Program-made: the position numbers and the translations under genes
NCBI RefSeq assembly: GCF_006715025.1
Contig: NZ_VFMK01000001.1
Location: 3,224,001 to 3,288,000, forward strand
DNA from: Serratia fonticola
Lineage (GTDB): Bacteria; Pseudomonadota; Gammaproteobacteria; Enterobacterales; Enterobacteriaceae
Direction: 5' to 3'
Length of the DNA stretch: 64,000 bases
Part shown: in pieces, positions 24,728 to 33,327 of the stretch
Position numbering within the stretch: position 1 is the stretch's first letter
Layout of the letters: each line of letters opens with the position of its first letter
Notes under the pieces: generated by a model
What the model saw: only the letters and a program-made list of their open reading frames with translations
Database searches by the model: none
Told to the model about the DNA's origin: nothing

Positions 24728-26929
24728 TTACTTATCTTTTAGCCCGCGATTGATCAGCATCGGCTCAATACTCGGTTCCTGCCCGCGCCAGTCAACATAG
24801 AGTTTTTCCAGATCCTGACTATTACCGCGTGACAGCACCTTGTCACGAAAACGCTGGCCATTTTCCGCCGTCAGCCCACCGTGTTCACTGAACCATTGGA
24901 AGGCATCGTCTGCCAGCATTTCTGTCCACAGATAAGCGTAATAACCGGCCGCATAACCATTACCCCAGATATGCTGGAAATAGCTGGAACGATAGCGCGG
25001 TGGGACATAACTGAGGTCGATCTTATCCTGCTGCAACGATGCGGCCTCGAACTTGTCGACATCCTGCTGAGGCCGATCGGCAGCCAGCATGTGCCAATGC
25101 ATATCCAATAAGGCCGCCGCCAGCAACTCCGTCATGGCATACCCTTTATTGAATTTGTCTGCCTTGTTGATTTTATCCACCAACGCCTGCGGCATGGCTT
25201 CACCGGTTTGGTAATGTTTGGCAAAGTGGGCGAACACCTTCGGATCGCTAGCCCAGTGCTCGTTAAATTGCGATGGGAACTCGACAAAATCGCGCGCGGT
25301 ATTGGTGCCAGAAAGGCTTGGGTACTCCTGATCGGCAAACATCCCGTGTAGCGCATGGCCGAACTCGTGGAACAGGGTGATCACATCGTCATAGGACAAC
25401 AGTGCCGGTTGACCCGCCGCCGGTTTGGTGAAGTTGGCGACGTTGTAGATCACCGGCTTGGTGCCGTTGAGCCTGGATTGCTCCACAAAGTTGCTCATCC
25501 ATGCCCCGCCGCCTTTGTTATCACGTTTAAAGAAATCGGTATAGAACAATGCCAGAGATTGGCCGTCTTTATCGAACACCTCATAGACCCGCACATCCGG
25601 CTGATAGACCGGAATATCCTTGCGCTCTTTAAAACTGATGCCGTACAACAGGTTGGCCGCGTAGAAAACGCCGTTATGCAGCACGTTATTCAGCTCAAAG
25701 TAAGGTTTGATCTGTGATTCATCCAGATCGTACTTCGTTTTACGCACCTGTTCTGCATAGAACTGCCAGTCCCAGGCTGCCAGCTTGAAATCCCCGTTCT
25801 GTTGGTCGATAACGGCCTGAATATCTTTGGCTTCACGCGCTGCGCGGGCGGTAGCGGCAGGCACGATATTGCGCATAAACGCCAATGCTGCATCCGGGGT
25901 TTTGGCCATCTGGTTTTGCAGTTTCCAGGCAGCATAATTCGGGAAACCCAACAGTTTGGCTTGCTCGGCACGGATTTTTGCCAAGCGTGCTACCGTTTGG
26001 CGAGTATCGTTGGCATCGCTTTTCTCTGCCCGCTTGATGGAGGCATCAAATAACGCTTTACGGGTAGTACGATCTTTCAGGTTTTGCAGATCGGGTTGTT
26101 GCGTGGTGTTCTGCAAGACCAATAACCACTGCTTATCCAATTTACGCTCAGCGGCTGCTTGGGCAGCAGCAGCCAGCTCCCCTTCGGAAAGCCCGGCCAG
26201 CAGGGTTTTATCCCCTATCGCCAACGCGCCATTTTTACTGGCGGCCAGCAGCTTATTGGTGAACTGAGTGCTTAACGTTGCCGCTTCCTGGTTCAACGCT
26301 TTTAGCTGTGTTTTATCCGCTTCCGACAGATTGGCACCGGCCAGAACATAGTTCTTGTAGGTGACCTCTATCAGTCGACGCGACTCTGCATCCAGTTTCA
26401 GGCTATCACGCTGCGCGTAGAGGGTTTTGATGCGCTCAAACAGTTTGCTGTTAAGCATGATGGCATCATCCAACGCCGCCAGCTTAGGTGAAGTCTCTTC
26501 ATCCAACTTTTGCAGGGCATCGCTGGTATTGGCCGAGGTCATCGCACCAAACACATTCATGGTGCGCGTCAGCAATGCGCCAGCCTTTTCCAAGGCAATA
26601 AAGGTATTTTCAAAGGTTGGTGCTGCGGGATTATTGGCGATCTTTTCAACCTCTTCCCGCTTCTGTTGGATACCGGCGGCAATGGCCGGGGCATAATCAC
26701 TTTCGGTAATGCGGTCGAACGGCGGGGCCTGGAAAGGCAACCGGCTGGTATAAAAGAAGGGGTTTTCGCCCTTTTTGTCCTGATGTTGATTGGCTTCTCC
26801 GCTCACATTCGCCTCCTTAGACTGGCCACTGGGCACGGCGGTGTTCTCTGACGGTAACTTGTTCTCTTCTGCCAGCGCCTGCGTGCTCAATGCGACGCCA
26901 ATCGCCAGTACCAGGGTTGATAAACGCAT
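24728..26929 (-). CDS. dcp: Dipeptidyl carboxypeptidase Dcp (M3 family), with signal peptide
   Basis: About 733 residues. Zinc metallopeptidase that removes C-terminal dipeptides. The HEFGH motif (in DVITLFHEFGHALHGMF, near residue 520) supplies two zinc ligands and the catalytic Glu; the third ligand is the Glu in the following VEFPSQFNEHW region. The N-terminus has a signal peptide (LVLAIGVALSTQALAE) and a polar linker rich in Ser/Glu/Gln, so this is the exported form; E. coli Dcp lacks so clear a signal. Start is ATG 26929 or the adjacent TTG 26932; GGAGGAG lies 7 bases from the TTG and 10 from the ATG. Convergent with the EmrK-like gene. Confidence 0.94.
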   Translation of the reverse strand: MRLSTLVLAIGVALSTQALAEENKLPSENTAVPSGQSKEANVSGEANQHQDKKGENPFFYTSRLPFQAPPFDRITESDYAPAIAAGIQQKREEVEKIANNPAAPTFENTFIALEKAGALLTRTMNVFGAMTSANTSDALQKLDEETSPKLAALDDAIMLNSKLFERIKTLYAQRDSLKLDAESRRLIEVTYKNYVLAGANLSEADKTQLKALNQEAATLSTQFTNKLLAASKNGALAIGDKTLLAGLSEGELAAAAQAAAERKLDKQWLLVLQNTTQQPDLQNLKDRTTRKALFDASIKRAEKSDANDTRQTVARLAKIRAEQAKLLGFPNYAAWKLQNQMAKTPDAALAFMRNIVPAATARAAREAKDIQAVIDQQNGDFKLAAWDWQFYAEQVRKTKYDLDESQIKPYFELNNVLHNGVFYAANLLYGISFKERKDIPVYQPDVRVYEVFDKDGQSLALFYTDFFKRDNKGGGAWMSNFVEQSRLNGTKPVIYNVANFTKPAAGQPALLSYDDVITLFHEFGHALHGMFADQEYPSLSGTNTARDFVEFPSQFNEHWASDPKVFAHFAKHYQTGEAMPQALVDKINKADKFNKGYAMTELLAAALLDMHWHMLAADRPQQDVDKFEAASLQQDKIDLSYVPPRYRSSYFQHIWGNGYAAGYYAYLWTEMLADDAFQWFSEHGGLTAENGQRFRDKVLSRGNSQDLEKLYVDWRGQEPSIEPMLINRGLKDK

Positions 26930-27237
26930 CAAATCGAAACTCCTCCATGTCCTAACAGGAAATCACAATAGCAGGAAACCGTAGTTCCCCTTTTGCCATA
27001 GCCTAGCTTAGGCCCAGTTGTCTGTTTGAGCAAAAACAAGTGATTAGCGTGAAGGGGTTGCCGGTGGCATAGCCGAGGGCCAATGCATCCATTTCCCCTA
27101 CGGCAGTGCGATTATCTCTGCCCTTGCGCGCAATGACGTCCATTGCCTTGATATTCGTCAACAATCTCTCTCTGACTCTCTGTTCTTATGGTGATTCTTA
27201 GCCTTTCTGGCCCATTAACAACCATCATAAGGGATCT
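26930..27237. other. Intergenic region between divergent dcp and HAD gene
   Basis: About 308 bp that must hold the promoters of both divergent genes. No repeat, RNA gene or strong operator was recognised. Confidence 0.4.
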
Positions 27238-27879
27238 ATGAACGCCATTGCATGCAAAGCAGTACTGTTTGATCTGGACGGCACCTTGGTGGATTCAGGT
27301 GCTTGCATTGAAAAATTGTGGACAGAATGGGCAACCCGGCATCACCTGGACGTCAAGCATGTGTTGGCAAACATTCATGGCCGCACCATAGAAGAAACGT
27401 TGAGGCTCGTTTCGCCCTATTTCGCTAATCAGCAGTGCGTGGATGAAGTCAAAGCGCTGGCTATCGAAGCGTTAAGTCAGGTTTCAGCGATTGGCGGTGC
27501 GATCGAGTTTGTGCGGCAGTTACCCCCGGCATGTTGGGCCATTGTGACCTCCGGTGCGAAAAAAGTATCGATGCAAAGCGTTAACAGCGCAGGCATCCCG
27601 CTGCCGGAAATGATGATCACCTCAGAAGATATTATGCATGGTAAACCCCACCCGGAACCCTATCTGATGGCCGCAGCCAATTTCGGCCTGCCAGTACAGA
27701 AATGCGTGATTTTCGAAGATGCGGAGTCCGGCGTTAAATCGGCTCTGGCTGCAGGTGGGCAAGTGATCGTCGTAGGCGCTGGCGTACCAATCACCTCGCC
27801 GCAAATCAAGGCAACCGTAGCCGATCTGACCGGGTTTAAAGCCGAGTTTGTCGATGGGATAATCCATTTATCCTGGTAA
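27238..27879 (+). CDS. HAD-superfamily sugar-phosphate phosphatase
   Basis: 213 residues. The HAD motifs are present: I, LFDLDGTLVDSG (10-21) with the nucleophile Asp; II, IVTSGA; III, the Lys of GKPHPEPYL; IV, IFEDAESGVKSALAAG. The cap domain is helical, so it belongs to subclass IA, and it resembles the YfbT/YniC/YfbR-neighbour group of hexitol- or sugar-phosphate phosphatases. Cytoplasmic. The exact substrate cannot be assigned from sequence. Apparently monocistronic, 171 bp before an MFS gene on the same strand. Confidence 0.87.
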   Translation: MNAIACKAVLFDLDGTLVDSGACIEKLWTEWATRHHLDVKHVLANIHGRTIEETLRLVSPYFANQQCVDEVKALAIEALSQVSAIGGAIEFVRQLPPACWAIVTSGAKKVSMQSVNSAGIPLPEMMITSEDIMHGKPHPEPYLMAAANFGLPVQKCVIFEDAESGVKSALAAGGQVIVVGAGVPITSPQIKATVADLTGFKAEFVDGIIHLSW

Positions 27880-28050
27880 TAAGTCGTTTCTCTGCGGGCA
27901 CAACTCCTGTGCTCGCTAATAATCACCTGCCTAATCTCTTCTTAACCACCCCATGTTGCGCTATGCTCAAAAACTCTGCTGACGTCACGATTTTTGAAAC
28001 GGGATTTCTGTTATGTCTGCGCGTTTACTGTGTTCCGACCGGAGCCACCC

Positions 28051-29496
28051 ATGAGTGGGTTTGCCCGCACTAATGCACTGCCTCTCTTAGTGGCTGCTGC
28101 CTTTTTTATGGAAAACCTCGACGGCACGGTGATCGTCACCGCCATGCCACAAATGGCGGCGGCTTTCGGCGTACACCCGGTGGACATGAATATCGGGGTT
28201 TCCGCCTACATCCTGACGTTAACCGTCTTCATCCCCGCCAGCGGCTGGATTGCCAATCGTTTTGGCGCACGCCATATTTTCGCCGCTGCCATTGTTATTT
28301 TTACCTTGGCTTCAGTGCTGTGCGCCATGAGTACCACATTGCCGATATTTACCGCAGCGCGAATTCTACAAGGCTTTGCCGGCGCGTTGATGGTGCCTGT
28401 CGGCCGTTTAGTGGTATTACGCAACACGGCAAAATCCGACCTGATTAAGGCAATCGCCACCATCACCTGGCCAGGGTTGGTGGCGCCTATTCTCGGCCCG
28501 CCGGTGGGGGGGTTTATTACCACCTATGCTTCCTGGCACTGGATTTTCATTCTCAATGTGCCTCTTGGCATCCTGGCATTGTTCTTTGCCTGGCGTTTGA
28601 TCCCGCATGAACCACCACAAAAAGGTGTTCCGTTTGACGGGTTGGGCTTTGTGCTCACAGGCGTAGCCTGTTTCGGATTGATGTTCGGTCTTGATTTGAT
28701 CAACAGCCCGCAGCTTTCCTGGCTGGTGCCGTTGCTGTGCCTGGTGGGCAGCCTGGCGCTGGGAGCCCTGGCGGTGCGTCACGCCAAACGCCACCCCTAT
28801 CCACTGGTCGATCTCTGGGCGATGCGGATAAAAAGTTACGCCGTCACGATAGCCGGTGGCACCCTGTTCCGCATTGCGATCGGCGCCGTACCGTTCCTGC
28901 TGCCCTTGCTGTTTCAGATTGGCTTTGGGCTTAACGCCTTTGACGCGGGATTACTGGTGCTGGCCGTATTTGCCGGTAATCTGGTGATGAAACCCTTTAC
29001 TTCCACCATTCTCTACCGCTTCCGTTTTCGTACCACCCTGGTGGTTAATGGTTTACTCAACGCCGCCACGATCTTCGCCTGCGCGCTACTGACCCCGCAA
29101 ACACCCACCTGGGTGATCCTGGCGCTGCTGTTCGTCAGCGGGTTGACACGCTCAATGCAGTTTACCGCGCTCAATACGCTGGCATTCTCCGAAGTCCCGC
29201 AGCCACGCATGAGCGGTGCCAACACCTTGTTCAATATGGCCCAACAGATGGGCAGCGGGCTGGGTATTGCCATTGGCGCGCTGGCGCTGCGTTTGGCCGA
29301 GATGCTGATGCCGCAACAAAACGGCGTGGTGCCGCTGGCTGATTTCCAACTGGCTTTTATCGTCATCGGCGTTATCGCCCTGTTGGCTGTGCTGGATAGT
29401 TTTACGCTCGGGGCTGAGGCGGGAAATGAAATCCGCCAGAAGAAAACCACCCCGGCAACCGATGAAAAATCTATGGCAACCAAGGTAAGGAGTTAA
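28051..29496 (+). CDS. MFS transporter, DHA2 (14-helix) drug:H+ antiporter type
   Basis: 481 residues from the ATG at 28051, which has GGAG seven bases upstream; the longer frame to 27994 begins at a TTG and adds a Cys-rich stretch unlike an MFS N-terminus. About 14 hydrophobic segments. Motif A appears as GWIANRFGARHIF and motif C-like glycines in LVAPILGPPVGGFI; ENLDGTVIVTAMPQMA near the start is the usual DHA2 helix 1 (LDxTIVNVALP-like). It stops 3 nt before an aldo-keto reductase gene, forming a two-gene operon, and may export a substrate or product linked to that enzyme. Substrate unknown. Confidence 0.88.
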   Translation: MSGFARTNALPLLVAAAFFMENLDGTVIVTAMPQMAAAFGVHPVDMNIGVSAYILTLTVFIPASGWIANRFGARHIFAAAIVIFTLASVLCAMSTTLPIFTAARILQGFAGALMVPVGRLVVLRNTAKSDLIKAIATITWPGLVAPILGPPVGGFITTYASWHWIFILNVPLGILALFFAWRLIPHEPPQKGVPFDGLGFVLTGVACFGLMFGLDLINSPQLSWLVPLLCLVGSLALGALAVRHAKRHPYPLVDLWAMRIKSYAVTIAGGTLFRIAIGAVPFLLPLLFQIGFGLNAFDAGLLVLAVFAGNLVMKPFTSTILYRFRFRTTLVVNGLLNAATIFACALLTPQTPTWVILALLFVSGLTRSMQFTALNTLAFSEVPQPRMSGANTLFNMAQQMGSGLGIAIGALALRLAEMLMPQQNGVVPLADFQLAFIVIGVIALLAVLDSFTLGAEAGNEIRQKKTTPATDEKSMATKVRS

Positions 29497-29499
29497 ACG

Positions 29500-30558
29500 A
29501 TGGAATACCGTCAACTTGGCCATTCAGGCCTGAAAGTTTCGGTGCTAAGTTTGGGCACCATGACCTTTGGAGGACAAGGTAAGTTCGCTAAAACCGGCGC
29601 TACCAATATTAGCGAGGCGCGTAATCAGCTCGCCATGTGCCTTGACGCAGGCATCAATCTGTTCGATACCGCCGATGTCTATTCAGCCGGGCAATCGGAA
29701 GAGATCCTCGGACAGGCTCTGGGCAGCAAACGCCACGAGGTATTAGTCGCCAGTAAGGCTCGTTTCCCCATGGGCAATGGCCCAAACGACGCGGGTCTGT
29801 CGCGTCATCATTTAATCCGTGCCTGCGAGGCCAGCCTGAAACGCCTGAATACCGATTATCTCGATCTCTACCAGTTGCATGAATGGGATGGCATCACGCC
29901 GGTAGAAGAAACCCAACGCGCATTGGAGCATTTGGTCAGCAGCGGTAAAGTACGCTACACCGGCGTGTCCAACTTCTCTGGCTGGCATCTGATGAAACAC
30001 CTTGGCAGTGCTGAACGACTGGGGCTGGTGCGCCCCGTCAGCCAACAGATCCACTATACCTTGCAGGCGCGTGAGGCTGAATACGAGTTGCTGCCTATCG
30101 CACAGGATCAGGGCCTGGGTGTCCTGGTCTGGAGCCCGCTGGCTGGGGGATTGCTTTCAGGCAAATACCGCCGTCATCAACCGGCTCCAGAAGGAACGCG
30201 TCATCTGGCCAACTGGGGAGAACCGCCGATTCACGATCGGGAAGCCCTGTTTGATATTGTTGAGGTATTGGTTGATATCGCCCGCTCCCGTGGCGTTTCC
30301 GCCGCCCAGATCGCGCTGGCGTGGTTGTTGGCGCGGCCAACCGTAACCTCAGTAGTGATTGGCGCGCGGAACAGCGAACAGCTCAAAGACAACCTGCATG
30401 CCGCCAACCTGATCCTGAATGAAGAAGAGTTGCAACGGTTAGAAGAAGTGAGCCGCCCGCCGCTGATTTACCCTTATTGGCACCAGGCTTCCACCGCCCC
30501 GGATCGCCTTAGTGCAGCCGATCGATTGCTACTCGCACCACACCTCGTAAAAAAATAG
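29500..30558 (+). CDS. Aldo-keto reductase
   Basis: 352 residues, (beta/alpha)8 NADPH-dependent oxidoreductase. The family features are visible: MEYRQLGHSGLKVSVLSLGTMTFGG at the start, catalytic Asp and Tyr in NLFDTADVYSAGQSEEILGQAL (near 51-72), Lys in VLVASKARF, His in LDLYQLHEWDG, and the cofactor-binding GARNSEQLKDNL near the end. Similar to YajO/YdhF/Tas-like AKRs; the natural aldehyde or ketone is not known. AAGGAG stands before the ATG and only 3 nt separate it from the MFS gene, so the two are co-transcribed. Confidence 0.9.
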   Translation: MEYRQLGHSGLKVSVLSLGTMTFGGQGKFAKTGATNISEARNQLAMCLDAGINLFDTADVYSAGQSEEILGQALGSKRHEVLVASKARFPMGNGPNDAGLSRHHLIRACEASLKRLNTDYLDLYQLHEWDGITPVEETQRALEHLVSSGKVRYTGVSNFSGWHLMKHLGSAERLGLVRPVSQQIHYTLQAREAEYELLPIAQDQGLGVLVWSPLAGGLLSGKYRRHQPAPEGTRHLANWGEPPIHDREALFDIVEVLVDIARSRGVSAAQIALAWLLARPTVTSVVIGARNSEQLKDNLHAANLILNEEELQRLEEVSRPPLIYPYWHQASTAPDRLSAADRLLLAPHLVKK

Positions 30559-30592
30559 GTCGCATCTGGCGCAAATCAACGTAATATCGATG

Positions 30593-30622
30593 ATCCGCCC
30601 CATTTTAACGGGGCGGATTTTG
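30593..30622 (+). terminator. Terminator of the MFS-aldo-keto reductase operon
   Basis: ATCCGCCCC pairs perfectly with GGGGCGGAT across an 8-nt loop, followed by TTTTG. Confidence 0.75.
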
Positions 30623-30654
30623 CCGTTTTAGGCCTGAAAAGCGAGGTAATAATA

Positions 30655-31179
30655 ATGATTCACAGTGACCTTACTCAGTGCCGTGTAAACACCGAGCGGT
30701 TGTTGATTGCCCCTTTTACCGCAGCGGACGCCGATGATGTTTACCAGGCGATAACCCCAACGCTCACGCGTTTTATGAATTTTGAACCAGAGGAATCCCC
30801 TGAGGCATTTGCCCATGTCTGGCAAGGCTGGCTACCGTTGATCCGTGAAGGTGAAGAGATCATCTTTACGGCTCGCCTGCGCGATAGCAAACAGTTCGTT
30901 GGTATGGGAGGCGTGCATAATCTGCACGACCAGACGCCCGAGCTGGGCATCTGGGTAAAAGAAAGTCTGCATGGTAACGGCTATGGCCGCGAGATTGTCC
31001 GTGCCATGGCAATCTGGGCCAGCGAACGTTATCAGCCCCCCTACTTTATCTACCCGGTGGCAGAACAGAATACGCCAAGCCGCCGCCTTGCCGAGTCGTT
31101 GGGCGGTAGCGTGCATGGCCGCCGTGAAAACATCAAATACGACTGCGTGGTTTACCACATACCGCCCATCTCCGTTTAA
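30655..31179 (+). CDS. GNAT-family N-acetyltransferase (RimJ/RimL-like)
   Basis: 174 residues. It begins with the RimJ/RimL-type NTERLLIAPFTAADADDVYQAI, and the acetyl-CoA binding loop reads ESLHGNGYGREIVRAM (near 103-118, Q/RxxGxG/A variant NGYG). NTPSRRLAESLGG is the typical C-terminal N-x-x-S-x-R-x-A-E helix. Transfers acetyl from acetyl-CoA to an amine on a protein N-terminus or small molecule; the target is unknown. GAGG precedes the ATG. Monocistronic. Confidence 0.88.
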   Translation: MIHSDLTQCRVNTERLLIAPFTAADADDVYQAITPTLTRFMNFEPEESPEAFAHVWQGWLPLIREGEEIIFTARLRDSKQFVGMGGVHNLHDQTPELGIWVKESLHGNGYGREIVRAMAIWASERYQPPYFIYPVAEQNTPSRRLAESLGGSVHGRRENIKYDCVVYHIPPISV

Positions 31180-31244
31180 GTTTGCGGGTATAACGCAGCC
31201 GCGCTAGAGTGGATGCAAGGTAAAAACAGTTGAGGAACAGTAAC

Positions 31245-31994
31245 ATGATTATTTTTGTCACAGGGGCCACCGCCGGGTTTGGTGAAGCTATCTCCCGTAA
31301 GTTTGTGCGTGAAGGGCATCAGGTCATTGCCACTGGCCGCCGGATCGAACGCCTGGAGGCACTGCAGGAAGAACTGGGTGATGCGCTGCATATCGTCCGT
31401 CTTGATGTTCGTAACCGAGCCGCAATCCAGCAGGCGATTGATGAACTACCGGCAGCGCTGCGTAATATCGATGTTCTGGTCAACAACGCAGGCTTGGCAT
31501 TGGGTCTTGAGCCCGCGCATAAAGCCAATGTGGACGATTGGGAAACCATGATTGACACCAACACCAAAGGGTTGGTCAATATGACGCGGGCGCTGCTGCC
31601 CGCCATGGTGGAGCGCAATGTCGGCCATATCATCAACATCGGTTCTACTGCCGCCAACTGGCCTTATGCCGGGGGGAATGTTTACGGTGCCACCAAGGCC
31701 TTCGTGAAACAATTCAGCCTGGGATTGCGTGCCGACCTGCACGGTACTCGGGTGCGTGTTACCGACATTGAGCCAGGAATGGTAGGCGGCACAGAGTTCT
31801 CCAACGTGCGTTTCAAAGGGGATGACGATCGGGTAGACAAAACCTATGCCGGCGTTGACGCTCTGACGCCAGAAGACGTGGCCGAGTCTGTGTTCTGGGT
31901 CGCCACTCTACCAACCCGTGTTAACATCAATACGCTGGAAATGATGCCGGTCAGCCAGTCTTTTGCCGGGTTGAGCATCCACCGCGGATCCTGA
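31245..31994 (+). CDS. ydfG: NADP-dependent 3-hydroxy acid dehydrogenase YdfG
   Basis: 249 residues from the ATG at 31245 (GAGGAA upstream). Short-chain dehydrogenase that oxidises L-allo-threonine, serine and related 3-hydroxy acids and reduces malonic semialdehyde. The Rossmann motif TGATAGFG (about 6-13), the NNAG motif (near 82), the catalytic Ser in INIGSTA and the YGATK pair (near 147-151) are all present. The text is near identical in style to E. coli YdfG throughout, including DIEPGMVGGTEFSNVRFKGDD. Followed by a strong hairpin and a convergent gene. Confidence 0.95.
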   Translation: MIIFVTGATAGFGEAISRKFVREGHQVIATGRRIERLEALQEELGDALHIVRLDVRNRAAIQQAIDELPAALRNIDVLVNNAGLALGLEPAHKANVDDWETMIDTNTKGLVNMTRALLPAMVERNVGHIINIGSTAANWPYAGGNVYGATKAFVKQFSLGLRADLHGTRVRVTDIEPGMVGGTEFSNVRFKGDDDRVDKTYAGVDALTPEDVAESVFWVATLPTRVNINTLEMMPVSQSFAGLSIHRGS

Positions 31995-32004
31995 TATCCC
32001 CCCA

Positions 32005-32027
32005 GTGGCAGGGTTCTCCCCTGCCAC
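32005..32027. terminator. Hairpin between convergent ydfG and ynfA
   Basis: GTGGCAGGG-TTCTC-CCCTGCCAC, a perfect nine-pair stem, followed by CGTTT on the plus strand. Probably ends ydfG and may serve ynfA too. Confidence 0.7.
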
Positions 32028-32033
32028 CGTTTA

Positions 32034-32360
32034 CTAGGCTGCACGCCAGCCGGAAACAATAATCAGCATCCCGGCTAAGGCAACGCCTGCTCCCAGCCAA
32101 TCCATTGACGACAGCTTCACACCCTCTACTACGCGCAGCCACAACAATGCCGTGGCCACATAAATCCCACCGTAAGCAGCATACACCCGCCCACTGGCCG
32201 CTGGATGCAGCGTCAGCAACCAGACAAACATCATCAGGCTGGCAGCCGCTGGCAGCAATAACCAGACACTGGCGTTTTTCTTTAACCACAAATACGGCAA
32301 GAAGCAGCCAATGATTTCCGCCAGCGCAGTGGCAAAAAACAGGAAAGTGGTTTTCAACAT
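32034..32360 (-). CDS. ynfA: Inner membrane protein YnfA (UPF0060)
   Basis: 108 residues with four hydrophobic helices: LKTTFLFFATALAEIIGCFLPYLWL, VWLLLPAAASLMMFVWLLTL, VYAAYGGIYVATALLWLRVVEG and WLGAGVALAGMLIIVSGW. Length and text match the YnfA family, small-multidrug-resistance-like inner membrane proteins whose physiological role is poorly defined. In E. coli ynfA and ynfB are also neighbours, here divergent and 179 bp apart. Confidence 0.94.
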   Translation of the reverse strand: MLKTTFLFFATALAEIIGCFLPYLWLKKNASVWLLLPAAASLMMFVWLLTLHPAASGRVYAAYGGIYVATALLWLRVVEGVKLSSMDWLGAGVALAGMLIIVSGWRAA

Positions 32361-32539
32361 TACGGATTTTCTCTCTGTAAATTAAACGAACCAGGCGGCA
32401 TGCTGGTGTAATACCAGAATGCGATGATATATTTAACCCATGCAGCAACGAAATACCTGAATGACCCGATTTAATGGCCGCAGCTAACAACGCCGCGGCT
32501 TGAAAGACGACGGATACATTAATTTATAAGGATGAAACG

Positions 32540-32908
32540 ATGAAATCACTTTCCTTGCAACGATTGATGCGCGGGATGTTACCCGTCGCGATGTTAATGC
32601 TGGCCGGCGCCTGGCAAGCCCCTGCGTTTGCCGCCACCTGTACCCAGGGCAGCACCTGTGTCACCGTTGATGGTAGCGGCGGCACGGCAATGAGTAACGA
32701 ACAGGCACGCCAAAGCAAAGAGCAGTGGAATGAGAGCAAATCTTTACGTTCCAAGGTTAACACCCGCGTCGAAAAAGAGTTCGACAAGGTTGACCGTGCT
32801 ATTGACGATCAAGAACGCTGTGATAACAGCTACAACGTCAATGCTTACTGGGAACCTTCAACCCGCAAGTGTCTGGATCGCAAGACTGGTCGCCCGATAA
32901 CGCAGTAA
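32540..32908 (+). CDS. ynfB: Secreted DUF1283 protein YnfB
   Basis: 122 residues with a long signal peptide (to about AFAA, residue 32). The mature part has the family blocks SKEQWNESKSLRSKVNTRVEKEFDKVDRAIDDQERC and NAYWEPSTRKCLDRKTGRPITQ; the two Cys there could form a disulfide, and an extra Cys pair lies just after the signal peptide (CTQGSTC). Function unknown. AAGGA lies seven bases before the ATG. Confidence 0.93.
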   Translation: MKSLSLQRLMRGMLPVAMLMLAGAWQAPAFAATCTQGSTCVTVDGSGGTAMSNEQARQSKEQWNESKSLRSKVNTRVEKEFDKVDRAIDDQERCDNSYNVNAYWEPSTRKCLDRKTGRPITQ

Positions 32909-32983
32909 TCGGGCGATAAGATTAAACGATTCAAACTGATGCTGTTATCCTGAGCAAGAAATTCATTCTCAAATAAGGATTGA

Positions 32984-33286
32984 ATGATGAAAAAAGCGCT
33001 TGTAGTAGGTGTATTGTTGCTAGCCACCGCGCCACTGGCCGCTTTTGCCTCATGTGAAAGCGTGAAGGCGGATATTGCGCAGAAAATAGTGAATAACGGA
33101 GTCCCCGAATCCAGCTTCAAACTGGAGATTGTACCCAACGATCAGGCCGATCAAGCTGGTGGTCAGGTCGTTGGCCATTGTGGCCATGACACGCAGAAAA
33201 TTGTTTATACTCGTTTGAGTAACGGCGATGACAGCGGCGACGCTGCTCAGACCGGTTCCAGCCAGGATACCAAAGCCCCGCAGTAA
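32984..33286 (+). CDS. ynfD: Periplasmic DUF1161 protein (YnfD-like)
   Basis: 100 residues with a signal peptide ending near AAFA. The mature domain is short: CESVKADIAQKIVNNGVPES, then VVGHCGHDTQKIVYTR, with two Cys as in DUF1161 proteins such as E. coli YnfD. The C-terminal 20 residues are polar and disordered. Function unknown. In E. coli ynfC and speG lie between ynfB and ynfD; here the two genes are adjacent. Confidence 0.85.
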   Translation: MMKKALVVGVLLLATAPLAAFASCESVKADIAQKIVNNGVPESSFKLEIVPNDQADQAGGQVVGHCGHDTQKIVYTRLSNGDDSGDAAQTGSSQDTKAPQ

Positions 33287-33295
33287 CTGGCTTTT

Positions 33296-33313
33296 GGCGC
33301 AGCTTGCTGCGCC
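33296..33313. terminator. Hairpin between convergent ynfD-like gene and MFS gene
   Basis: GGCGCAG-CTTG-CTGCGCC, a perfect seven-pair stem in the 41-bp gap. Confidence 0.55.
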
Positions 33314-33327
33314 CTCCTCTTCATTCC

